Shown here: piece by piece, positions 46,278-56,860 of the stretch
Layout of the letters: every line of letters begins with the position of its first letter
How positions within the stretch are numbered: the first letter of the stretch is position 1
Assembly: GCF_035594125.1 (NCBI RefSeq)
Contig: NW_026973704.1
Location: forward strand, 333,501 to 397,500
DNA length: 64,000 nt
Direction of reading: 5' to 3'
DNA from: Scylla paramamosain
Taxonomy: Eukaryota > Arthropoda > Malacostraca > Decapoda > Portunidae
Notes under the pieces: model-generated
What the model was told of the DNA's origin: nothing
Database searches by the model: none
What the model saw: the letters and a program-made list of their open reading frames with translations, nothing else
Translations under genes and position numbers: made by a program

Positions 46278-48675
46278 GGAGATACGCTCAACATTCTTGA
46301 CCTTTTCCTGACCTCTAATCCTTCTGCTTATGCCGTCAGCCTTTCTTCTCCGTTGGGCTCCTCCCATCACAATCTCATATTTTTATCTTGTCCTATCGCT
46401 CCAATCCCTCCTCAGGATCCCCCTAAGCGAAGGTGCCTCTGGCGTTTTGCCTCTGCTAGTTGGAGGGACCTGAGGAGGTATTTTGCTGATTTTCCTTAGA
46501 ATGACTACTGCTTCCGTGTCAGAGACCCGTCTTTGTGTGCTGAGCGCATAACAGAGGTGATAGTGTCTGGCATGGAGGCGTACATTCCTCACTCTTTTTC
46601 TCGTCCTAAACCTTCTAAACCTTGGTTTAACACAGCTTGTTCTCGTGCTATACATGATAGAGAGGTGGCCCACAAAAGGTACTTAAGCCTTCCATCACCA
46701 GAATCTCATGCACTTTATATTTCTGCCCGGAACCATGCCAAGTCTGTTCTGCAACTAGCCAAAAACTCCTTCATTAACAGAAAATGTCAAAACCTTTCAA
46801 GATCTAACTCCCCTCGTGATTTCTGGCATCTAGCCAAAAATATCTCCAATATCTTTGCTTCTTCTTCTTTCCCTCCTCTATTTCAACCAGATGGCACCAC
46901 TGCTATCACATCTATTTCTAAAGCTGAACTCTTCGCTCAAACCTTTGCTAAAAACTCTACCTTGTACGATTCTGGGCTTGTTCCTCCTTCTCCTCCACCC
47001 TCTGGCTACTTCATGCCACGTATTAAAATTCTTCGCAATGATGTTTTCCATGCCCTCGCTGGCCTAAACCCTCGGAAGGCTTATGGACCTGATGGGGTCC
47101 CTCCTATTGTTCTCCGAAATTGTGCCTCCGTGTTTACACCTTGCCTAGTCAAACTCTTTCAGCTCCGTCTGTCAACATCTACCTTTCCTTCTTGCTGGAA
47201 GTTTGCCTATATTCCACCTGTTCCTAAAAGGGGTGACCGTTCTAATCCCTCAAACTACCGTCCTATTGCATTAGTTTCCTGCCTATCTAAAGTTTTTGAA
47301 TCTATCCTCAACAGGAAGAATCTTAAACATCTATCACTTCACAACCTTCTATCTGATCGCCAGTATGGGTTCCGTCAAGGCCGCTCTACTGGTGATCTTC
47401 TGGCTTTCCTTACTGAGTCTTGGTCATCCTCTTTTAGAGATTTTGGTGAAACTTTTGCTGTTGCCTTGGACATATCAAAAGCTTTTGATAGAGTCTGGCA
47501 CAAAGCTTTCATTTCCAAACTACCCTCCTACGGTTTCTATCCTTCTCTCTGTAACTTCACCTCAAGTTTCCTTTCTGACCGTTCTATTACTGCTGTGGTA
47601 GACGGTCACTGTTCTTCTCCTAAATCTATTAACAGTGGTGTTCCTCAGGATTCTGCCCTGTCACCCACTCTCTTCTTATTATTCATTAATGATCTTCTAA
47701 ACCAAACTTCTTGTCCTATCCACTCCTACAGTGTTGATACCACCCTGCACTTATTCACGTCTTTTCATAGACGTCCAACCCTTCAGGAGGTAAACATATC
47801 TATCACGCAGGGAAGCCACAGAACGCTTGACTTCTGATCTTTCTAAAATTTCTGATTGGGGCAGAGCAAACATGGTATTGTTCAATGCCTCAAAAACTCA
47901 ATTCCTCCATCTATCAACTCGACACAACCTTCCAGACAACTATCCCCTCTTCTTCAATGACACTCAACTGTCCCCCTCTTCTACACTGAACATCCTCGGT
48001 CTGTCCTTTACTTATAATCTGAACTGTAAACTTCACATCTCATTTCTAGCTAAAACAGCTTCTATGAAGTTAGGTGTTCTGAGACTTCTCCGCCAATTTT
48101 TTTCACACCCCCAGCTTCTAATTCTGTACAAGGGCCTTATCCGTCCATGTATGGAGTATGCTTCACATGTCTGGGGGGTTCCACTCATACTGCTTTTTTA
48201 GACAGGGTGGAATCAAAAGCTTTTCGTCTCATAAACTCCTCTCCTCTAACTGACTGTCTTCAGCCTCTCTCTCACCGCCGATGTGTTGCATATCTAGTTG
48301 TCTTCTATCGCTTTTTTCATGCTAACTGCTCTTCTGATCTTGCTATCTGTATGCCTCCCCTCCTTCCGCGGCCTCGCTGCACAAGACTTTCTTCTTTCTC
48401 TCACCCCTATTCTGTCCACCTCTCTAACGCAAGAGTTAACCAGTATTCTCAATCATTCATCCCTTTCTCTGGTAAACTCTGGAACTCCCTGCCTGCTTCT
48501 GTATTTCCACCTTCCTATGACTTGAATTCCTTCAAGAGGGAGGTTTCAAGACACTTATCCTTCAATTTTTGACCACTGCTCTGGACCCTTTTATGGGACT
48601 GGCATTTCAGTGGGCATTTTTTTTATTAGATTTTTGTTGCCCTTGGCCAGTGCCCTTCCTACTTAAAAAAAAAAA
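46278..48675 (+). mobile_element. Jockey/CR1-group LINE, copy D (best-preserved polymerase)
   Basis: The element is 5' truncated inside the endonuclease domain (first match ggagatacgctcaac) and ends with an A tail at 48665-48675. Its RT frame is open from 46533 to 47837 and then continues in other frames (47827-48201, 48147-48572). A typical order is seen: linker, RT with NPSNYRPIALVSCLSKVFES and ALDISKAFDRVWHKAF, then VFNASKTQF-like and C-terminal WNSLPASVFPPSYDLNSFKR. The 3' UTR includes cttggccagtgcccttccta. Confidence 0.92.
46533..47837 (+). pseudogene. Reverse transcriptase of LINE copy D, disrupted
   Basis: This 434-codon stretch holds the linker and RT fingers/palm: KAYGPDGVPPIVLRNCASVF, RPIALVSCLSKVFESILNRK, DRQYGFRQGRSTGDLLAFLT and DISKAFDRVWHKAFISKLPS. 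The active site expected to read YADD is YSVD here (47729-47740), so one catalytic Asp is missing. The frame opens after a TAG at about 46496-46498 that replaces a Trp present at the same place in copy E (FPWND). At about 47795 small insertions/deletions shift the frame, and at 48172-48177 a G run of six instead of seven shifts it again. The enzyme is therefore inactive on three counts. Confidence 0.88.
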
Positions 48676-49461
48676 TGTATAGGCGACATCATTAATATAG
48701 CAATGTTAATACTTGTGAAATGATTATAATTTATCATTGAAAACCAAAGTGTACTCGCTACACAGCAAACCATTCAGGCAAATCTTAACGAGTGTTTGCT
48801 GTCAGTGAGGCGAGAGTGAAGTGTCGCCTTTCACGCCTCAGCGAGCCACACTCTGGCCTCCTGCCGGGTAGTGTGTGTTGCCTCATAGGAAAGCATACTC
48901 GCCTCACACATGACACCTTCGCCACCAGATCATGTGTTCGTTTATCTGTCTGTCTGTCTCTAATATCAGTTGACAAGCACGTGGATGCAATTTAATTACT
49001 GATTTATTTTTATATCTTTACTTCGGTCCACCGCCCGGCCATCACAAGTCTCCGGAGGATGGTCGCCACCCTTCATGTACAGCGCTGGTGGAATACATGC
49101 CTTGTCCTTGCCTGCTAGTTTGTCAATGTTCTCGCAAGAAAAATATATCACACAATGTATATCACACCAAAGTATATATCATTTTATCTAAATTATCATT
49201 TTATCTAAATGAGACGTTGATCAAACATTTAATGGCAATGATGCAGACGTTGTAATGAAGATGAACACAAACACCACGTGACTGCGTGACGCGAGTGGCA
49301 CAACAAACAATAACAACACACAGCTCGCTCAGTGGGCGTGGTCTTAAGAGTATGATCACTCGGGAACGAAGACACCAAAACGCCTGTAACATAATTCCTT
49401 TTTACTTATAGAACTACTAAGATACTCTCATGTATAACACAACTCTTTATTTTTCCACCAT
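48676..49461. other. Anonymous sequence between LINE copies D and E
   Basis: No gene recognised. The last 50-200 bp may be 5' UTR of copy E. Confidence 0.45.
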
Positions 49462-50904
49462 CATGGCGACTCCTACACCAGCCTCAGAGTCCCCATCTGG
49501 GGAGGGGACCATAAATGTCCCCAGGTCGGACTGCCTTTCTGTCGACGACCCGAAGTGTCTTGACACCCCCCCTCAACTTTTTCTTCATTAACTTGTGCAA
49601 CATTCGCGGTCTAAGATCTAATTTTCAATCTGTAGAACACCACCTCTCCTCTTCTAAACTTAATTTTCTTTTCCTCACTGAAACTCAGGTGTCTGAGGCA
49701 ACTGACAGTAGCCTCTTTTCTGTTCACTCCTACTTTCTCTATCCTCATTTTCGATCCAAAGCTGGATGATGCGTTTATGTGTGAAACGACTTAATCTGCT
49801 CTTATGCCCACGCTCTTGAATCTTCAGAGTTTTCCACCATCTGGCTACGACTACAGAGTCACTCTCAAACTAAATTCATCTGTGCTGTATACCTCTCACC
49901 TAACTCCTCTGTTTATAAGAAATTCTTTGACTACTTAACTTCCAAAGTGGAGCACATTCTGACTCTCTTCCCTTTTTTACAGATCTCCGTTCTTGGAGAC
50001 TTCAGTGTTCACCACCAGCTTTGGCTTTCCTCCCTCTTCACTGACCATCCTAGTGAACTAGCCTTCAACTTTGCTATCCTCCATGACCTAGAGCAATTGG
50101 TGCAACACCCTACTCGTATTCCTGACCGTCTTGGAGATACGCTCAACATTCTTGACCTTTTCCTGACCTCTAATCCTTCTGCTTATGCTGTCACCCTTTC
50201 TTTTCCGTTGGGCTCCTCCCATCACAATCTCGTATCTGTATTTTGTCCTATCGCTCCAATCCCTCCTCAGGATCCCCCTAAGCGAAGGTGCCTCTGGCAT
50301 TTTGCCTCTGCAAGTTGGGGGGACCTGAGGAGGTATTTTTCTGATTTTCCTTGGAATGACTACTGCTTCCGTGTCAGAGACCCGTCTTTGTGTGCTGAGC
50401 GCATAACAGAGGTGATAGTGTCTGGCATGGAGGCGTACATTCCTCACTCTTTTTCTCGTCCTAAACCTTCCAAACCTTGGTTTAACACAGCTTGTCCTCG
50501 TGCTATACATGATAGAGAGGTGGCCCACAAATGGTACTTAAGCCTTCCATCACCAGAATCTTATGCACTTTATATTTCTGCCCGGAACCATGCCAAGTCT
50601 GTTCTCCAGCTAGCTAAAAACTCCTTCATTAACAGAAAGTGTCAAAACCTTTCAAGATCTAACTCCCCTCGTGACTTCTGGCATCTAGCCAAAAATATCT
50701 CCAATAACTTTGCTTCTTCTTCTTTCCCTCCTCTATTTCAACCAGATGGCGCCACTGCTATCACATCTATTTCTAAAGCTGAACTCTTCGCTCAAACCTT
50801 TGCTAAAAACTCTTCCTTGGACGATTCAGGTCTTGTTCCTCCCTCTCCTCCACCCTCCGACTACTTCATGCTGCCTATTAAAATTCTTCGCAATGATGTT
50901 TTCA
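49462..50904 (+). mobile_element. Jockey/CR1-group LINE, copy E (5' part)
   Basis: An ATG at 49462 opens MATPTPASESPSGEGTINVP and runs to a stop after a frameshift near 49575. The endonuclease frame then reads INLCNIRGLRSNFQSVEHHL, NFLFLTETQVSEATD and, after a TGA at 49767-49769 (Cys in the expected frame), [20 protein letters not shown]. From 49947 to 50900 the frame is open with [14 protein letters not shown] and the linker. It is truncated at 50904 where cacaca repeats begin, before the RT domain. CNIRGL, TET and GDFSVHH match the APE-type endonuclease motifs. A leading ORF1 is not seen. Confidence 0.9.
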
Positions 50905-50916
50905 TATCATGTGTGT

Positions 50917-50920
<4 letters not shown>

Positions 50921-50986
<66 letters not shown>
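50921..50986 (+). repeat. (AC)n microsatellite at the LINE breakpoint
   Basis: About 33 units, followed by a (CAC)n run at 50998-51020. Confidence 0.96.
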
Positions 50987-50987
<1 letters not shown>

Positions 50988-51059
50988 AAAGCGTACCCAC
51001 CACCACCACCACCACCACCACCGTCACCACAACAACACCAAAACATCCTCCCTTTCTCG

Positions 51060-51259
51060 TGGTGGTGATAAATCTAAAGGGTAAGGGAAGGGAAAGGAGA
51101 GAGGGAAGGAAGGAGGAAGGAAGGAAGGAAGGAAGGAAGAGCAGGGGGGAGAAAAAGGAAAGGAGTGGAGGGGTAAAAGTGTGGATAGACGAATGGGAAA
51201 GAGGGAAGGCAAGTGACAGAAACACCGTGGGGGAAGCGAACGTGGATAACAGTGAACAC

Positions 51260-51295
<36 letters not shown>
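51060..51295 (+). repeat. Purine-rich tract with (GGAA)n and (GA)n
   Basis: (GGAA)n at about 51101-51139 and (GA)n at 51261-51294. Confidence 0.9.
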
Positions 51296-51298
<3 letters not shown>

Positions 51299-51370
51299 CC
51301 ACGTGTAGACCAGACCACTTCCTTTAGCTTCTCTCCTATAATAGTAACTATAATATTAATAATTATAATA

Positions 51371-51376
51371 ATACCG

Positions 51377-51427
<51 letters not shown>

Positions 51428-51428
51428 A

Positions 51429-51498
<70 letters not shown>
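51371..51498 (+). repeat. (CTA)n microsatellite
   Basis: About 42 units with one break near 51427. Confidence 0.96.
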
Positions 51499-51603
51499 GC
51501 AATAATCTGTGCACTGTTTTTTTTTTTTACATACACAAAACAGAAAATACACAAAAAATAAAATAGTTAAACTTTTCATGAATATATAATTCATATAACT
51601 GAA

Positions 51604-51605
<2 letters not shown>

Positions 51606-51671
<66 letters not shown>

Positions 51672-51691
51672 TATTATTATTATTATTATTA

Positions 51692-51730
<39 letters not shown>

Positions 51731-51745
51731 GTTGTTGTTGTTGTT
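51606..51745 (+). repeat. (ATT)n then (GTT)n microsatellite
   Basis: (ATT)n to 51730 and (GTT)n to 51746. Confidence 0.96.
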
Positions 51746-51746
51746 T

Positions 51747-52062
51747 TTGATGATGTTGGTGATGGTAGTGGTGATGATGGTAGTATTCATCTTAAAAGAA
51801 CGTTGGTTTAAAGGTTCCTGAGCCCTGACTGGCCAGCCAGCAGCCAATAACGAGAGAGCATTATCCTGCCATGTGTAGAAATGTGTAGAAATAAATAAAG
51901 AAAGAGATGAACCAGTACAACTAATAAGTACACAAAAAAATAAGTGAATAATTAAATATATATCAATAAACAAACGAAAAATAAATGGAAGAAAAGTATT
52001 GAAGAAGAAAAAGAAGAAGAAGAAGAAGAAGTAAAATTCCTTTACGTGCTTATAATAAAAAT
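51747..52062. other. Anonymous AT-rich sequence
   Basis: An (AAG)n run lies at about 52003-52031. No gene recognised. Confidence 0.45.
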
Positions 52063-52083
52063 TACAACAACAACAACAACAAT

Positions 52084-52129
<46 letters not shown>

Positions 52130-52140
52130 ATAATAATAAC
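52063..52140 (+). repeat. (CAA)n microsatellite
   Basis: About 24 units with one AAT interruption. Confidence 0.95.
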
Positions 52141-52313
52141 AAAAGCATTTCCTTTCTAATTATGCAAAACAATTCAATAAAATAAACAAAAAATAAAATA
52201 AGCAACAAATAAAAATGCCAAATAAAAAAATCATGATCACTTTTTATATAAATGCTCCCTCTTGGTCCCTCTCCCTCTCTCCCTCTCCCTCTCTCCCTCC
52301 CTTCTCTTTTCAT

Positions 52314-52316
<3 letters not shown>

Positions 52317-52373
<57 letters not shown>
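52317..52373 (+). repeat. (CT)n microsatellite
   Basis: About 57 bp within a CCCTCT-rich stretch from 52265. Confidence 0.95.
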
Positions 52374-52376
<3 letters not shown>

Positions 52377-53231
52377 ACTTCTTCCTCCTCTCCCTTCCTG
52401 CTTCTTCACACTATGAGAATATTCACGAAAAATTACATATTGGCTATGACTTGTGTGTGTGTGTGTGTGGGGGGGTGCCATATATTTGGTCAGTTTTCCT
52501 TCAGCCACTGTCTACACTACTGGTAATTGCACAGTATCCATCATTGCTGTTGTAACTCAACAAAAAATGGAGTGCATTTTCTTCCCTCTAGCTTTTTTTT
52601 TTTTTTTTTTTTTCTTTTTCGTAGGTATGAGTGTGTTCCTGCGTTGAACAAGTCCATGTATTTTAATTAAGTAGACCTTTGTGTGTCGCTCAAGTACCGA
52701 ACGGCCTGGAAACACTGAGCCAAAGGGACGCCGCTCAGTCTGCAGCCAGTGTAGCGGCGTATCTTGTGTGGTGCGCGTGTGTATCGCATTGTGTTCCTCC
52801 TCAAAGACTTAGTGGTGGTCAAGATAACCAGGATTGGCCAAGCCCTCCCCGAAGTGTGCTACCAGTAGTGTACCAGGTGTGTTGAGTAGCCGCCACGTGT
52901 ACAGCCACACGTGTGTTGTGTACAGAAAGATCTTCTGCGTGTTTTGCAAGTTCCATCATGCCGCTGGCCTGGGAAACTGCACCGCCACGATCTCAAACTG
53001 AACGCCATTCTGTTGTGAAAGTCTGAGACGCCTCCGTCCCCCTCTCCCACTCCTCTCCCCACCACTCACCAACCACTCCTTCCAGTCCCCCTTCCGCCAG
53101 CACCTTCTGCTCCTTCTGCCCTTCTGCGAAGGGGCTGCTAGCCACTACCTGCCAGCACTCCTTCCTGCCCTTACCCGCCTCCCACTTTTTCCTGCCCCTT
53201 CCTACAACCCACTCTTTCCTAACCCCAACAT
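52374..53231. other. Anonymous sequence
   Basis: A T run at 52592-52613, then GC-richer and C-rich DNA to 53225. No gene recognised. Confidence 0.4.
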
Positions 53232-53275
53232 CGTCAACAACAACAATAACAACAACAATAACAGTCACCACCACC

Positions 53276-53306
<31 letters not shown>

Positions 53307-53322
53307 GCAACAACAATAATAC
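53232..53322 (+). repeat. (CAA)n/(CAC)n compound repeat
   Basis: CAA, then CAC at 53266-53290, then CAA again. Confidence 0.93.
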
Positions 53323-53334
53323 AGTAACCAGTGG

Positions 53335-53436
53335 ATTTATTTATTTATTTATTTGTTTATTTATTTATTTATTTGTTTTATTTTTTTCTTTTATTATTTT
53401 TTTTTATTTTTTTTATTTATTTATTTTTTTTTCTTT
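53335..53436 (+). repeat. (TTTA)n-rich tract
   Basis: A TTTA repeat decaying into T-rich sequence. Confidence 0.85.
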
Positions 53437-55319
53437 TACGTAATGAAGGGAGACGAGCATGAAGCTTTTAGCGAGGCACACAACAGCAGCAAGACAAAGA
53501 CGAACAATCAAGAGACACACACTGCTTGCTGATATTCGCTTTCTTCAACTTCTCCCCTTTTATCGGAAATGAAACAATCACCGTCTCTTTTAGTCTGGGT
53601 CGTGCACAGGGGGAAGGACCGCGAACCACACACACACTTGGTAATAAGGAGACATTATTTACGTAAAGCCCTTCTTGTCAAGCCTAGTAAGAGCCAATGA
53701 CGCAAACAAAACACTACCAATAATTTTTGTTTACTATTATTCAGTAGGACACACAGCTTCCTGTAATGCGTGTGAACTGTCTTAGCTTAACCACTCTTCA
53801 TAAGGAAAGTTTAATCTTGAAATGGAAGCCTTTTCCTGTGATAGATCCAACAGGCAGTGAAGTATTCCGAATTACTCTGCGAACAATACCTCAAATAATT
53901 CATCTGATTCAGTGACCACAATTAACAACTAACCTCATAAAAAAAAAAAAAAAAAAAATGACGTGAAACTCCGGCCTGCAATATCTTAATCATGCAGCTT
54001 AAGGTTCAAATCCTGGAACAAAGGACAACACAGGGTCAGACAAGGCTTGGGTAGAAAATTAGCAGCAGACCATTTAAAAATACCTCAGTCATCCCTTGAC
54101 TCAGTTGACGCCCAGCGGCAGAGGCCCATTGTCTCTGAAGCCACGGAGTTCACAGGGTTCACAAGGAGGGCGAGGCTGCGAGACCTGAGCGGGCGTGCGT
54201 GTGGCGATTCGGAAGCCTGGGAAGAAATAAAAGGGGGAAAGAAAAAGTATGTCATTGATAAGATTGAGTCTAAAAAAAAAAAAAAAATAAATAAATAAGA
54301 AATAATACTGTAAATATGTAGAAAAGGATACAGTCAAAACACGAGAGGCGTGAAAGGAGAATAAAATGGTTGAGAGTGACAAAACAGAAATGTGAGGAGG
54401 AAGAAGAGGAATGAGTGTTAAGAAATGATGATAAAAGTGGAATGTAGAGCCGAGATACGAAGAGGCTAAAGCAAGGAGAGCATGAAGGCTGAGGAGATGA
54501 TGAGGAGTGAGGGACAGTGAGTAACAAGGAAGCCGATGAAGGAACGTGACCCGGACACCAAATTAATAATGTTTGTCAAGTAGAAGGAAACAGAGAAAGA
54601 AGATGTGGCAACGTGCACGACCTGAAGCATTCGTATCTTTAGTATCTTTAGTACCTTTCCTTCCTCATCCCGTGCCTGCCTGCTCTCCTCCACTAATCCA
54701 CACTGCGTCACCCTCCACCCTGCACTGCTTATTTCCTCATGTCCCACGCTCACTCTCCACTGCACACTACATCCACTGACTCGTCCACCAACCCTTCTCC
54801 TCATCCCATAGTCCATCCTGCGGCCTTGACTCACTGGCTGCTTGTTTCCTGTCCATCACTATCCCCTTCACTTCGTGCTTTGCGTTGTTCAACCTTCATT
54901 TTCTCCTGGGAGCTGTCCTCTCTCACCCCTTCCTTTGCCTTGCCTTCTTTAGAGTGGTGTCTTGTGTTTTACCATGAAACTGCTTTCGTGCTTTTTTTTT
55001 CGATCATATTTCATCGTATCTTTAGTATTTTTGTTTCCCCGTAGTTTTGCCGCGTGGCGCCGTTTTATCCCGTTGTTGTGGCGTTTAGAATGAAGCAATT
55101 AATATCACTTCTTGTCTAACGCCCCCTGCTGCCCATCAGTAAGAGGAATGGCAGGTGTGAGACTTCCTGCACCGTCCACACTGTCACGAGTTTCACAGAG
55201 TTTCACAGAGTTGATCTGTAACGCCTTGTCATGTCATAAGGACTGTTTTCAAAAGACAAAGAAATTACTTTTCTATCTGAAGAGTATTTTTTCGAATAAT
55301 GAAACAAAATATTTGTTGA
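53437..55319. other. Anonymous sequence
   Basis: About 1.9 kb with no recognised gene or transposon. A-runs lie at 53939-53957 and 54271-54297. Confidence 0.4.
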
Positions 55320-55375
55320 ACCTCCCCTAAAAACTTGAAAACCCTCACAACTTGTACTAGAGGCTGCTACAGGCG
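55320..55375 (+). repeat. Single unit of the ~62-bp dispersed repeat
   Basis: The segment aacttgaaaaccctcacaac followed by ttgtactagaggctgc matches the aacctcaataacttccactagagcct part of the unit. Confidence 0.5.
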
Positions 55376-55516
55376 GTCGAGGAGAGACACCAAGACGCTT
55401 GCAAATATCCATATCCCAGTGAAGCCGCGTGGTGTGTTCCTCTGTGTCTGCGACAGTTATGCACTTGTTGTCTCCTTGCATTAGTGAAAGGAATGTTCTC
55501 ATACGCAAGTGCACCT

Positions 55517-55517
<1 letters not shown>

Positions 55518-55556
<39 letters not shown>

Positions 55557-55562
55557 TGTGTG
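55518..55562 (+). repeat. (GT)n microsatellite
   Basis: About 22 units. Confidence 0.95.
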
Positions 55563-55735
55563 ACCGCTAGACTTCGTGTACAGGGAAACCACTTCTCCAC
55601 TCATCATCTCCCAATGTATCGTGGTCACTTTACACTCATTCTTCTATTCTCTGCTTGTGTACTTTGTTTTATTCAATCCTTGTGTTTTGGTGTATTTTCT
55701 CTTCTCTTGTCAGTGTTTACTTAGGTTTAACAGGA

Positions 55736-55738
<3 letters not shown>

Positions 55739-55830
<92 letters not shown>
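55739..55830 (+). repeat. (GT)n microsatellite
   Basis: About 46 units. Confidence 0.97.
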
Positions 55831-55833
<3 letters not shown>

Positions 55834-56113
55834 GGTTTGACTTTACGAATTTACGAAACTGTTTAAGGCTCATAAATCTCATAATAAAAGTGTCTGTGAT
55901 TAATATTCACCTCAGTGAAGCTCCCTACATTCATCTGTTTAAAGACCCCTTGATAAAACTGCTCTATAACTTCATGAAAATACGCGATTATGTGCTGAAA
56001 GATGATTGAGTAAATGAAGACAAAGCTAGTATAGTTACCCCGAGTAAAGCTGCGAATCGTTTTCTGTGGTGAGCGGTCGGGGACGAAAGAGAGTGAAAAC
56101 GGGCGTTTCTCTC

Positions 56114-56121
56114 CTCTAGAC
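56114..56121. repeat. Left 8-bp target site duplication of the hAT element
   Basis: CTCTAGAC, identical to 59064-59071. An 8-bp duplication is the hAT hallmark, and the central TCTAGA fits the preference reported for the buster/Charlie branch. Confidence 0.95.
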
Positions 56122-56402
56122 CAGGGGTGTCAAACACGCGGCCCGCTGGCCGCATGCGGCCCGCCACACTACTATGTGCGGCCCGCGGCACGTCTCATAT
56201 TTCAGTCTTACAGTTGGTCTTTTTACAGGAATGATTAAGCCAGCCAGCCCTTTGCATTTTAAAGTCATTATATAAAGATATAAAGATACTATTATATTTT
56301 TTGGGCGGTGATGTTCCTCTGTGGTATAGTAACTCCCAACCTCGTCAAGTGTGTGTGTGTGTGTCTGTGTGTGTGTGTGTCCGGCTCGCCGCCACCCGCC
56401 AA

Positions 56403-56406
<4 letters not shown>

Positions 56407-56491
<85 letters not shown>
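56407..56491 (+). repeat. (CT)n then (GT)n inside the hAT 5' region
   Basis: (CT)n 56407-56466 followed at once by (GT)n to 56491. Confidence 0.95.
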
Positions 56492-56496
<5 letters not shown>

Positions 56497-56860
56497 GTTA
56501 AAAATATTTTTCTTAATTAAAGTAAGTGATTGCAAACACAATGTCACCAGCAGGAACTTTACCATCTGCTTCAAGTTTTCTATCGTGTTTTGTAGTGAAT
56601 GAATTATTCTCATATATTTTTACGTAGATCATGTGACCATTTCGTCTCGTCGACTGCGTTCCAAAGCCAGTGACTATAGGTGACGAGAATACACGTAGTC
56701 GTACGGGCCCTGCTCCGTAATATACATGTATTAGACGTGACCATAACTCGTCATTCCTCCGTCTCACCGAGAATCGGCCTTTGACTTCAGTCCTGCTTTG
56801 TCCTTCGAGAGCGTCACAGCGTCAGATTTTGGTGTGACTCTTACTGCATATCATCTCATC

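Noticed and set aside
53958..54020. Possible tRNA-derived SINE promoter (ggttcaaatcc)
   Set aside because: A B-box-like sequence is present but no A box at the right distance and no tRNA fold.
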